Shown here: in pieces, positions 18,243-26,017 of the stretch
Numbering within the stretch: position 1 is the stretch's first letter
Layout of the letters: every line of letters starts with the position of its first letter
Assembly: GCA_963789255.1 (NCBI GenBank)
Contig: CAWBJW010000001.1
Location: 62,001-126,000 of the forward strand
Origin: DATARH01 sp963789255
Lineage (GTDB): Bacteria > Pseudomonadota > Alphaproteobacteria > ATCC43930 > CGMCC-115725
DNA length: 64,000 nt
Direction of reading: 5' to 3'
The notes under the pieces: generated by a model
The model's input: only the letters and a program-made list of their open reading frames with translations
Database searches by the model: none
What the model was told of the DNA's origin: nothing
Translations under genes and position numbers: made by a program

Positions 18243-19391
18243 ATGAAAGACGGCTGGCGCGTCTACGACGCCGACACGCACGTCTTACCGGCGGCTGAAG
18301 TCATCGAGCGCTACGTCGACCCGGGCTTCCGCCCGCGCCTCGCCGAGCTGGCGGCCTACCGCGTGCCGATCCGGCAGTCGGCCGAGCATTCGGGCGGCGG
18401 GATGCATGGCTACCGCGTCGCGCAGCAATCCTATCGCCGGGTGCTCGGCGAGGCGGCGCCGCGTCCGGACCACAGCGGGCGCGAGACCACTTGGCGCGGC
18501 AGCCAATTGCCCAGACCCGGCGTGCAGGATGACGACGCGGCAAACCGGGTCAAGGATATGGACGATGAGGGAACCGACGTTCATTTCCTCGTGCCGGGCG
18601 GTTGGAGCGGCCTGATCGGGCTCGACGATGCCTCGCTCGAAACCGGGATGATCCGCGCCTTTCATCGGCACATGGCGACGTATTGCGGCCGCTACCCCGA
18701 TCGGCTGAAGGGACCGATCGTTGCCTCGACCCGCGATGTCGACGCGGCGGTCGCGGAAATCCGCCAATGGGGCAAATCGGACTGGGCGGTCGCGGTCAAG
18801 CCGCAGATCTACAAGGTCCCGGCCGATCATCCCTCGCTCGATCCGATCTGGCGTGCCGCCGCCGAGTATGACCTGCCGATCGTGCACCACAGTTCGACCT
18901 GGAACCCGCCCTACTACCCGGGCCATACCGACATGTGGGACAACATCTTCCTCGGTCGCCTCGCCTCGCATCCGTGGGGCGCGATGCGCTTTGTCGCCGC
19001 GTTCATCGGCGGCGGCATCCTCGACCGCTATCCGAGCCTGCGCTTCGGCACCTTGGAATGCGGCTTCGGCTGGCTGCCGTTCTGGGGCCGCCGGATGGAC
19101 GAGCAATACGCCTATGTCGGCAGCACCGCACAACTCAAGACGAAGCCGAGCGAGTACCTGTCGAGCGGCCGCTTTTTCTGCAGCATCGAGCGTTCGGAAG
19201 GCGAGGATATGTTCACCAGCGTCACCGGCTTTCTCGGCGACGAGGTGCTGATGTACGCCTCGGACTATCCGCACTCGGAGTGCCAGTTCCCCGAGTCGGT
19301 CGACAACATCCTCGCCTGGAAGAGCCTTCAGGCGTCGACGCGGCAGAAGCTGCTGTGGGACAACGCCACGCGGTTTTTCAAGCAGACGTGA
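18243..19391 (+). CDS. Amidohydrolase-2 family metal-dependent hydrolase/decarboxylase
   Basis: TIM-barrel metalloenzyme like 2-amino-3-carboxymuconate-semialdehyde decarboxylase. YDADTHVLP carries the first metal ligands (D-x-D-x-H), LPIVHHSS the barrel His, and LMYASDYPHSECQFPES the C-terminal Asp-Tyr-Pro-His ligands. At 382 residues it is full length. A ribosome site (GGAGGT) precedes ATG 18243. It is third in an operon with an LLM flavoenzyme and a 67-aa protein, which suggests degradation of an aromatic or other cyclic compound, though the substrate is not indicated. Confidence 0.88.
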   Translation: MKDGWRVYDADTHVLPAAEVIERYVDPGFRPRLAELAAYRVPIRQSAEHSGGGMHGYRVAQQSYRRVLGEAAPRPDHSGRETTWRGSQLPRPGVQDDDAANRVKDMDDEGTDVHFLVPGGWSGLIGLDDASLETGMIRAFHRHMATYCGRYPDRLKGPIVASTRDVDAAVAEIRQWGKSDWAVAVKPQIYKVPADHPSLDPIWRAAAEYDLPIVHHSSTWNPPYYPGHTDMWDNIFLGRLASHPWGAMRFVAAFIGGGILDRYPSLRFGTLECGFGWLPFWGRRMDEQYAYVGSTAQLKTKPSEYLSSGRFFCSIERSEGEDMFTSVTGFLGDEVLMYASDYPHSECQFPESVDNILAWKSLQASTRQKLLWDNATRFFKQT

Positions 19392-19402
19392 GGAAAAAGA
19401 AA

Positions 19403-19910
19403 AGCTTTAGCGCAGAGGACGCGGAGGATACACGGAGGACGCGAAGCCGTGTGCCGGCGCGGAGCGTCAGTATTACGCTGCTACCGGATTTCGATTAGAA
19501 AGTCGGTGCCTAACAAATGGAGCATCTCGGCGCCGTTCGGCCCGAGGCGGATGGTTTTTGTCTTGCTTGGTAGCGAGCATATGCAAGACAAGGTTGCTCC
19601 TTCGCTCTGGATTCTCTTCAGAAACCGCCGCTCGTGTTTCAGCATCCCCCATAGCCACAAAAGATGATCGTTGGGAGACGCTTCGGGTCCGAGCGGCGAT
19701 TTGACAATTACGTCGCCTCGTCCAATTACCGAAAACGCAACTTTATCGCGGACCGGATCCGCCGGGCCTCGAATGCCGCCGATCCGAAAGGTCACTGTGG
19801 TCATAAAGGCCGCATGTCGGCGTATTGACTGATAGCGCTTCGCGCCAAAGGCTTCGTTACCTTCGCGTCCTTTGCGTACCCTCTGCGGCCTCTGCGGTAA
19901 AGCGTTTTAC
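19403..19910. repeat. Imperfect inverted repeats flanking a small gene
   Basis: The sequence at 19403-19447 (CTTTAGCGCAGAGGACGCGG and on) and that at 19861-19910, reverse-complemented, match over about 47 bp with several mismatches and one gap. Both have the CGCAGAGG and GGACGCGAAG cores. They enclose the 107-aa gene on the opposite strand, giving a unit of about 500 bp. Confidence 0.65.
19481..19804 (-). CDS. Hypothetical protein (107 aa), possibly DUF4279-like
   Basis: Small soluble protein starting MTTVTFRIGGIRGPADPVRD and ending LGPNGAEMLHLLGTDFLIEI. The strand-rich start and the C-terminal pattern with L-G-x-D-x-x-I-E-I suggest a DUF4279-like or immunity-type small domain, but this is a weak guess from memory of the family shape. 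Lys- and Arg-rich middle (LWGMLKHERRFLKRIQSEG). It is the only gene between two imperfect inverted repeats and opposes both neighbours, so it looks like a cassette inserted between the amidohydrolase and glyoxalase II genes. Confidence 0.55.
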   Translation of the reverse strand: MTTVTFRIGGIRGPADPVRDKVAFSVIGRGDVIVKSPLGPEASPNDHLLWLWGMLKHERRFLKRIQSEGATLSCICSLPSKTKTIRLGPNGAEMLHLLGTDFLIEIR

Positions 19911-20013
19911 TTGTCGCGGGCGCGAAGAATGCCGGAAGAATGCCGATTGAGACGTGGCACAGGTCGGGCGTGGGTCGTATACTTGTGGCCGGGAACCACG
20001 TTCGGGTGCAGCG

Positions 20014-20805
20014 ATGATCGTCGAACAGATCTGGACCGGCAATGCCGGGCGCAATTTCAACTACCTGATCGCCTGCAGCGAGACCGGCGAGGCGCTGGCG
20101 GTCGATCCGCTCGACCATCAGAAATGCCTCGCCGCGGCCAAGGCGAAGGGCTGGACGATCACCCAGGTTCTTAACACCCACCATCATCGCGACCATACCG
20201 GCGGCAACGAGCAGGTCATTGCGGCGACCCATGCCAAGCTCCTGGCCCACGCCAACGCCAAGGACCAGATCGACGGCATCGATCGCGGGCTGCACGCCGG
20301 CGATGTGATCAAGGTGGGACGAACGGTCGAGCTCGAGTGCCTCGACACGCCGGGCCACACGATGTCGCATATCTGCATCCTGGCGCATGATGACACGCCG
20401 GCGCTGTTCTGCGGCGACACGCTGTTCAATGCCGGCGCCGGCAATTGCCATAATGGCGGCCACCCCAACGAGCTGTACAACACCTTCGCCAGCCAACTGG
20501 CGAAATTGCCGGAAGCGACGCTGGTCTATCCCGGGCACGACTATATCGGCAACAATCTGCGCTTTACGCTCGACCGCGAGCCGGACAACGCCAAGGCCAA
20601 GGCGATGCTGCCGACGATGGAGAAGCAGGACACGACGAGGGCGTTGGTCACCACGTTGGCATTGGAGAAGGAGATCAACACCTTTTTCCGGCTGGCCAGC
20701 CCGTCGGTGATCCGGCGGCTGCGCGAAGCGTTCCCCGACCTGCCCGAGCATCCCGACCAGAAGACCGTGTTCCTGAAATTGCGGGAACTGCGCAACAAAT
20801 GGTGA
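20014..20805 (+). CDS. gloB: Hydroxyacylglutathione hydrolase (glyoxalase II)
   Basis: Metallo-beta-lactamase-fold enzyme that hydrolyses S-lactoylglutathione in methylglyoxal detoxification. The zinc site is THHHRDHTGGNEQV (T-H-H-H-x-D-H); further ligands are in LDTPGHTMSH and FCGDTLFNAGAG, and VYPGHDYIGNNLRF is the family's GHDY-type block. C-terminal LRELRNKW matches the typical substrate-binding end. ATG 20014 begins MIVEQIWTGN; the longer open frame upstream is not like the family. Length is 263 residues. The next gene starts 23 bp later. Confidence 0.93.
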   Translation: MIVEQIWTGNAGRNFNYLIACSETGEALAVDPLDHQKCLAAAKAKGWTITQVLNTHHHRDHTGGNEQVIAATHAKLLAHANAKDQIDGIDRGLHAGDVIKVGRTVELECLDTPGHTMSHICILAHDDTPALFCGDTLFNAGAGNCHNGGHPNELYNTFASQLAKLPEATLVYPGHDYIGNNLRFTLDREPDNAKAKAMLPTMEKQDTTRALVTTLALEKEINTFFRLASPSVIRRLREAFPDLPEHPDQKTVFLKLRELRNKW

Positions 20806-20828
20806 CAGATCCACCAACGGAGGTTCTG

Positions 20829-21800
20829 ATGGCACAACATTACGACCGCAAGGCCGAGGATTTGGGCAACATCACCGGGCTCGAACACGTCAACCTGCAG
20901 ATCCCGGACCAGGCGCAGGGGACGCTGTTCTACATCAGCGGGCTCGGGCTGACGCGCGACCCCTATATGAATACCGGGCTTGCCAACATGTGGATCAATG
21001 TCGGGAAGAGCCAGTTCCACCTGCCGACCGGCGACCCCTGGGTATTGCGCGGCGCGATCGGCCTGGTGACCCCGGACCGCGATGCGCTGCTGAAGCGCCT
21101 CGACGGGGTCAAGAAACAACTCGCCGGCACCAGGTTCAAGGTCGTCCCGAACAACGATTATGTCACGGTGACCTGCCCGTGGGGCAACCGCTTCAACATG
21201 CACAGCCCGGATGTCGAGCGCTTTGGCGCGATCAATCTCGGCATGCCTTATCTCGAATTCGACGTGCCGATGGGGACTGCCAAGGGGATCGAGCGTTTCT
21301 ACAAAAAGATCTTCGGCGCCAAGACCAGGCTCGACGGCAACGGCTCCGGAAAGACCGCCCGGATCAATGTCGGCTATCACCAGGACCTGCTGTTCCGCGA
21401 GACCGACAAGCCGATCCCGGCCTATGACGGGCATCACATCCAGGTCTATGTCCAGGATTTCTCGGGCCCCTACAAAGAGCTGATCAAGCGCGAATTGATG
21501 ACCGAGGAGAGCAACGCCTACCAATACCGCTGGGAAAACATCGTCGATGTCGACACCAACGAGACGCTGTTTGAGATCGAGCACGAGATCCGCAGCATGA
21601 CGCATCTGCTTTATGCGCGGCCCCTGGTCAACCGCAACCCGGCGCAGAGCCAGCAGAGCTACCAGATGGGCGGCGATGCGTGGGACTGGGAGATCCGCCG
21701 CTCCAACGTGCGCTTGCCGGACGTCCCGCCGCCCACCGGACCGAGCGCCGCAGCGTATGCAAAACGCCGCGCGACCCGGATGGCGCGCCAGGCGATGTAA
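20829..21800 (+). CDS. VOC-superfamily (glyoxalase/extradiol dioxygenase fold) protein
   Basis: Two VOC modules: LEHVNLQIPDQAQGTLFYIS begins the first, with NRFNMHSP ending it; YLEFDVPMGTAKGIERFYKK begins the second, which includes HHIQVYVQDFSGPYKEL and ENIVDVDTNETLFEIEHEIR. The metal ligands of true extradiol dioxygenases (His, His, Glu) are suggested by EHV, HHI and FEIEHEI, but a reaction cannot be assigned. Length is 323 residues. A GGAGG site precedes ATG 20829. It follows gloB with a 23-bp gap on the same strand, so co-transcription is likely. Confidence 0.75.
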   Translation: MAQHYDRKAEDLGNITGLEHVNLQIPDQAQGTLFYISGLGLTRDPYMNTGLANMWINVGKSQFHLPTGDPWVLRGAIGLVTPDRDALLKRLDGVKKQLAGTRFKVVPNNDYVTVTCPWGNRFNMHSPDVERFGAINLGMPYLEFDVPMGTAKGIERFYKKIFGAKTRLDGNGSGKTARINVGYHQDLLFRETDKPIPAYDGHHIQVYVQDFSGPYKELIKRELMTEESNAYQYRWENIVDVDTNETLFEIEHEIRSMTHLLYARPLVNRNPAQSQQSYQMGGDAWDWEIRRSNVRLPDVPPPTGPSAAAYAKRRATRMARQAM

Positions 21801-21804
21801 TTTG

Positions 21805-21902
21805 CCCCCGTGGCCGGGCTTGACCCGGCCATCCACGCCTTCTTGTCGAGCATCACGGCTGCAGGAAGACGTGGATGGCCGGAACAAGTCCGGCCACGGG
21901 GG
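21805..21902. repeat. 33-bp imperfect inverted repeat (GTGGCCGGGCTTGACCCGG family)
   Basis: Arms 21805-21837 and 21870-21902 match as reverse complements at about 30 of 33 positions. Related copies are at 51612-51708 and 55338-55417. Lies between the VOC and MBL genes. Confidence 0.85.
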
Positions 21903-21923
21903 GTCTTTTGTGAAGTGCTCTCA

Positions 21924-22853
21924 ATGGCTGTCGACATTCCCTATCGCCGCGAATTCGCGTTCGACTACGGCCGGCTCGAACCGGTGGCGCCGGGGGTCCG
22001 CCGCATCGTCGCGCGCAATCCCGGCCCGTTCACCTTCAAGGGCACCGGGACCTATGTCGTCGGCGAGGGCGAGGTCGCGGTGATCGATCCCGGCCCGGAG
22101 CTTGCCGAGCACATCGAGGCGCTGCTGGCGGGTCTCGGCGACGAACGGGTGACGCACATCCTCGTCACCCATACCCATCGCGACCATTCGCCGGCAGCCA
22201 AGGCGCTCAAGGCGGCGACCGGCGCGCCGACCCATGGTTTCGGCCCGCACGCCGGGAGCAGGCGCGGCGAGCCGGGGATCGAGGAAGGCGGCGACTGGGA
22301 TTTTGTCCCTGACATCGTGATGCATGACGGCGAATCGGTCGCCGGCGGGAAATCGGGCGGCAAATGGCGCTTCGAGGCGGTGCACACGCCCGGCCATACC
22401 TCGAACCATTTGTGCTTCGCCCTGCCTGACGCCGGGATCCTGTTCAGCGGCGATCACGTGATGGGCTGGTCGACCAGCGTCATCGCCCCGCCCGACGGCG
22501 ACATGGCCGCCTATATGGCCTCGCTCGACAAGCTGTTGGCGCGCGGCGATCGGGTCTATTGGCCGACGCACGGCCCGGCAATCAGCGAGCCCCGGCGGCA
22601 TGTCCGCGCGTTTATCGCCCATCGCCGCGAGCGCGAGGCCGGCATCCTCGACTGCCTCAAAGCGGGCGTTGAGACCATCGATGCGATGGTCGAGCGGCTT
22701 TATGTCGGCCTCAACCCGGCATTGCGCCGGGCCGCCGGGCGATCGGTGCTGGCGCACCTGATCGATCTGATCGGCCGCGATATCGTCGCCAGCGACCGGC
22801 CGGCCGGCGTCGAGGCGCATTATCGCCTGCGCCATCTCGTGCGGCGCGGCTGA
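21924..22853 (+). CDS. MBL-fold metallo-hydrolase (LACTB2-like)
   Basis: Metallo-beta-lactamase domain with THTHRDHSPAAKAL (zinc motif H-x-H-x-D-H), HTPGHTSNHLCF and FSGDHVMGWSTSVIAPPDGD, the LACTB2 signature, followed by a small winged-helix C-terminal domain (about residues 240-305, GVETIDAMVERLYVGLNPAL). LACTB2-like proteins act on RNA or thioesters; the substrate here is unknown. ATG 21924 (MAVDIPYRREFAFDYG) is chosen because upstream codons lie in the inverted repeat. Length is 309 residues. Confidence 0.85.
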   Translation: MAVDIPYRREFAFDYGRLEPVAPGVRRIVARNPGPFTFKGTGTYVVGEGEVAVIDPGPELAEHIEALLAGLGDERVTHILVTHTHRDHSPAAKALKAATGAPTHGFGPHAGSRRGEPGIEEGGDWDFVPDIVMHDGESVAGGKSGGKWRFEAVHTPGHTSNHLCFALPDAGILFSGDHVMGWSTSVIAPPDGDMAAYMASLDKLLARGDRVYWPTHGPAISEPRRHVRAFIAHRREREAGILDCLKAGVETIDAMVERLYVGLNPALRRAAGRSVLAHLIDLIGRDIVASDRPAGVEAHYRLRHLVRRG

Positions 22854-22999
22854 TCCGCTGCCGGGCGGGCGGTGCAGCGCGAAAATGACGCAGGCGCGCA
22901 TCGACCGGCGGGGATGTTCAATTCGCCGCTTTAGTCGAATGAACGGAAGTGCTATGTGCACGTTATTCCCATGTGAGGCCCCCGGCCCAGGAGAGTTCC

Positions 23000-23386
23000 G
23001 TGGTCAAGCTAGTTCAGCCGTTGTTCGTTGCCTCCGCCTTGGCATTGCTCGCTGCGTGCGCTCCGGCGCCGCCGCCCCCGCCGCCCCCGATGGCGCCGCC
23101 CCCGATGGCTGCGCCGGCGCCGCCGCCGGAAGAACCCTATATCGCGCCGGGCACCGTACCGCCGCGGCGCCATGTTGTGGTCCGGCACCACCGTCATTAC
23201 GTGCATCACGTCGTGCACCACCACGTCGTGCACCACCACGTCGTGCACCATGTCGTGCATCACGTGAAGAAGAAGCCGGCGGCAGAGGCCCCGATGGCGC
23301 CGGCCCCGACGGCCGAGCCGGCGCCGATGCCGATGGCCCCGGCCCCCACGCCACCCTCGCCGGGTCCGCGGCCGAGCGGGCATTAA
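23000..23386 (+). CDS. His-, Pro- and Ala-rich lipoprotein
   Basis: Starts at GTG 23000 (VKLVQPLFVASALALLAAC), a lipoprotein signal with lipobox LLAAC. A Pro/Met-rich stretch (APPPPPPPMAPPPMAAP) is followed by VPPRRHVVVRHHRHYVHHVV and more HHxVVHH units at about residues 60-85, then KKKPAAEAP and an Ala-Pro tail. The His cluster could bind metal ions in the periplasm, or it may simply be a low-complexity wall linker. Length is 128 residues. It has a GAGAG ribosome site just upstream. It is not linked to a recognised operon. Confidence 0.65.
   Translation: MVKLVQPLFVASALALLAACAPAPPPPPPPMAPPPMAAPAPPPEEPYIAPGTVPPRRHVVVRHHRHYVHHVVHHHVVHHHVVHHVVHHVKKKPAAEAPMAPAPTAEPAPMPMAPAPTPPSPGPRPSGH
23201..23265. 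repeat. Short tandem repeats coding the His-rich segment
   Basis: Repeats of the type CGTCGTGCACCAC, roughly 15-18 bp per unit, code for alternating HHVVHHH blocks inside the lipoprotein. Slippage could change the number of His blocks. Confidence 0.6.
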
Positions 23387-23438
23387 TCCGGCCTCGATCG
23401 GTAACGGGCGCAGCCGGTTTCGGCGGCGCCCGTTTCGG

Positions 23439-24377
23439 TCAGGAGAGGTGGCGCAGGTATTGCGCAGCAAAGTCGCAATCGACTTCGCGCGCATAGGCCT
23501 CGCCGAGCCGCCGGGTCACCGGCCCGGGAAGCGGGCCGGGCAACATGCGGCCGCCGATGCTGCGCACCGGACAGATGCACAGGCTCGTCGAGGTCATGAA
23601 GATCTCGTCGGCGGTCGCCGAATCGTAAAGGTCGAGATCGGCCTCGCAGCAGGGAATCCCGAGCGTGCCGCACAGCGCCATGACCGTCGCGCGGCTGATC
23701 CCGGGCAGGACCCAGCGCGCGTGCGGGGTCAGGACCGCACCGTCGCGCACGACAAAGACGTTGCTGCCAATCCCCTCGGCGAGATGGCCCTGCGCGTCGA
23801 GCAGCACCGACCACGCCTCCTTGTCCTGCGCCTTCGCCTCGAGATCGGCGGTGATCAGATTGAGGTAGTTGTGCGTCTTGGCGCGCGGCGATAAGGCCTC
23901 GGGCGCGACCCGCCGGGTCGGCGGCACAATGATGTCGATGCCGTCGCGGAACAGGCGGGCGCGTGCCTTGAGCGGGAGCGGGATGCATTCGACGATCACA
24001 TTCGGCCCGGTATGGTCCCAGCCCTCGTCGCCGACCGCGTCGACCCCGCGCGACACCCGCTGAGCCAGCCAGTAGTCGGTGTCCGGCGTCAGAAAATGCC
24101 GGTTGCGCTCCAGCACCTGTTCGCTGACCGCCACCATCTCGGTCGCGCTCAGCCCCGGGTCGATGCGCAGATAGCGCAATGAGCGGTAGAGCCGCTCGAC
24201 ATGCTCTCCAAGCCTGAACGGCCGGCCGTGAAAGGTGCGGGTCATGTCGAACGCGGCGTCGCCGTACTTGAAGCCGCGGTCGCGGAACGGCAGCACGACC
24301 TCGCGCTCGGGGACGATGCGGCCGTTGAAATAGGCGACGCGGTGATTGACCCTGGGGTTGGCGCGCGGCTCGCTCAT
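23439..24377 (-). CDS. Class IV PLP aminotransferase (branched-chain / D-amino acid type)
   Basis: Fold-type IV PLP transaminase. Entry is VAYFNGRIVPEREVVLPFRD and RGFKYGDAAFDMTRTFHGRP. The PLP Lys is in LSPRAKTHNYLNLI, followed by LLDAQGHLAEGIGSNVFVV and VLPGISRATVMALCG, the usual class IV blocks. At 312 residues it fits BCAT/DAAT/ADC lyase homologues; which one is not decided. ATG 24375-24377 has an AAGGAGAACG site, so the longer upstream frame inside the repeat is rejected. Next to another PLP enzyme on the same strand, but separated by an inverted repeat. Confidence 0.88.
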   Translation of the reverse strand: MSEPRANPRVNHRVAYFNGRIVPEREVVLPFRDRGFKYGDAAFDMTRTFHGRPFRLGEHVERLYRSLRYLRIDPGLSATEMVAVSEQVLERNRHFLTPDTDYWLAQRVSRGVDAVGDEGWDHTGPNVIVECIPLPLKARARLFRDGIDIIVPPTRRVAPEALSPRAKTHNYLNLITADLEAKAQDKEAWSVLLDAQGHLAEGIGSNVFVVRDGAVLTPHARWVLPGISRATVMALCGTLGIPCCEADLDLYDSATADEIFMTSTSLCICPVRSIGGRMLPGPLPGPVTRRLGEAYAREVDCDFAAQYLRHLS

Positions 24378-24401
24378 CCTCGTTCTCCTTTTATGGTCAT
24401 C

Positions 24402-24480
24402 GTCACCCCCGCGAAAGCGGGGGTCCAGGGCAAGCGATGGAAGCATCGGGCCTCTGGATTCCCGCTTTCGCGGGAATGAC
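24402..24480. repeat. Inverted repeat (GTCATTCCCGCGAAAGCGGG family)
   Basis: Arms 24402-24428 and 24451-24480 pair imperfectly, with cores CCCCGCGAAAGCGGGGGTCC and GGATTCCCGCTTTCGCGGGA. Each arm also holds a small internal hairpin. A second copy is at 25906-25982. Confidence 0.8.
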
Positions 24481-24505
24481 GGGATAGCTGTTTAAGTAAC
24501 GCGAT

Positions 24506-25828
24506 TTATTTTGCTCGGGCGAACAACGGCGCGCGGGTTTCGGCGAATTCCTCGACCGCGGCGATCAGCCTGTCGGCATCCGCATCGTCGAGCGCGATCG
24601 ATAGGGCCATCATGCCGCGCTTGGCGAACCAGATGCCGCGCGCCAGGAGGTCGAAGTAGAACAGATCGAGGAGGCCGGCATGGCCCCTGGCGGCGTCGGC
24701 CTCGCAGCGGATCGGCGCAAGGGTCATGTGCACCCCGATCATCGAGCCCAAGCCGGTGAACTGCATCGCGAGGCCGCGCCGGCGGACTGTCGCATTGAGC
24801 CGCTCGCGCAAATCCTCGCCGAAGGCGTTGAGCGCGCGGGCGCGTTCCGGGGTGTACACCTCGATCAACCCGACATAGCCGGCATTCATCGTCAAGACGT
24901 TGTTGTTGAAGGTGCCGGCGTGCTGAAACCCGTCCTTCCTGCGCGGGTCGAACCATTCCATCAGCGACGCCTTGCCGCCGAATGCGCCAAAGCTCATGCC
25001 GCCGCCGACATATTTGCCTAAGGTCGTCATGTCGGGGAGGATGCCGAGCGCCTCCTGCAAGCCGCCGGGCGCCAGGCGCGAGGTCATCACCTCGTCGAAG
25101 ATCAGGATGGCGCCGGTCTCGCTCGCCAGGGCGCGCAGATCGGCGAGGAACTCGTGCGATCCGGGGATGCAGCCGCTGCCGCCGAGCATCGGCTCGACGA
25201 GGATCGCGGCGAGATCGTCGCGGTATGGCGCGACGAGGGCGCGGGTGCCGGCGATGTCGTTGTAGTCGCCGACGAGAAACTCGAACGGCGCGTTGATCCG
25301 GCTGCCCTTGCCGCGAAAATAGAAGACGCCGCCGTGATAGCCGCCGGCGAAAACCAGGATCTTGGCATGGCCGGTCAAGGCACAGGCTGCGCTGACCGCC
25401 ATCAGATTGGCCTCGGTGCCGCTGTTCGTGAAACGCACGAGGTCGATCGACGGAAAGCGCGCGCAGATCGCCGCCGCGAAGCGCGCCTCGGCCGGCCCAT
25501 GCGCGCCGAAATTGACCCCGTCGTCGAGGGCGCGGTCGATCGCCCGGCGGATCAGGGGGTGCGAGTGGCCGTAGAGGCCGGCGGTGAACTCGGCGAGGAA
25601 ATCGACGTATTCGTGGCCGTCGAGATCCCACATGCGCGAACCTTCGCCGCGCACCATGGTCAAGGGGAACGGCTCGACAAAGATCGCCGAGCGGGTGTTG
25701 CCGCCGGGCAGCGCGGCGCAGGCCTCCGCGTATTGCGCCAGGCTCTTCGGATTTCGCGCGCGGTACTCTTCCTGCGCCTCGGCCAATGCCGCGGCGATGT
25801 CGATATTTGCGGGATGGGTGGGGCTCAT
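24506..25828 (-). CDS. Glutamate-1-semialdehyde aminotransferase-like PLP enzyme (class III)
   Basis: Fold-type I PLP enzyme with ALPGGNTRSAIFVEPFPL, VRFTNSGTEANLMAVSA, LVFAGGYHGG, LIFDEVMTSRLAPGG (PLP-binding Asp) and TTLGKYVGGGMSFGAFGGK (catalytic Lys at TLGKYVGGG). All class III motifs are intact and length is 440 residues. It differs from true HemL, and there is no hem gene nearby, so it is more likely a secondary-metabolism or aminomutase-like homologue. The ATG at 25826-25828 has a strong AAAGGAGG site. Upstream is a palindromic repeat. Confidence 0.85.
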   Translation of the reverse strand: MSPTHPANIDIAAALAEAQEEYRARNPKSLAQYAEACAALPGGNTRSAIFVEPFPLTMVRGEGSRMWDLDGHEYVDFLAEFTAGLYGHSHPLIRRAIDRALDDGVNFGAHGPAEARFAAAICARFPSIDLVRFTNSGTEANLMAVSAACALTGHAKILVFAGGYHGGVFYFRGKGSRINAPFEFLVGDYNDIAGTRALVAPYRDDLAAILVEPMLGGSGCIPGSHEFLADLRALASETGAILIFDEVMTSRLAPGGLQEALGILPDMTTLGKYVGGGMSFGAFGGKASLMEWFDPRRKDGFQHAGTFNNNVLTMNAGYVGLIEVYTPERARALNAFGEDLRERLNATVRRRGLAMQFTGLGSMIGVHMTLAPIRCEADAARGHAGLLDLFYFDLLARGIWFAKRGMMALSIALDDADADRLIAAVEEFAETRAPLFARAK

Positions 25829-25905
25829 CGGGCCTCCTTTGGGGCGCGCCGATTGTAGCACAACGCGGCGCCGGGGGGCGCTGATTGCTAGGGCCCCCCG
25901 CGGTC

Positions 25906-25982
25906 GTCATGCTCGCGAACGCGGGCATCCAGGGCAACCGAACCGGCTTGTGGTCCTGGATTCCCGCTTTGGCGGGAATGAC
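25906..25982. repeat. Inverted repeat, second copy of the GTCATTCCCGCGAAAGC family
   Basis: Arms 25906-25933 and 25955-25982 pair imperfectly (GTCATGCTCGCGAACGCGG against CCGCTTTGGCGGGAATGAC). Lies 36 bp before the cyclase gene start. Confidence 0.75.
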
Positions 25983-26017
25983 GCGTGATATGATGGCCTT
26001 GGGATTCGGGGAATGCG

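Noticed and set aside
23201..23265. Possible CRISPR-like array
   Set aside because: Units are adjacent without spacers and lie within a coding frame; no cas genes nearby.
24506..25828. hemL (haem biosynthesis) as specific name
   Set aside because: Only general class III aminotransferase motifs are certain; the neighbours are not haem genes.
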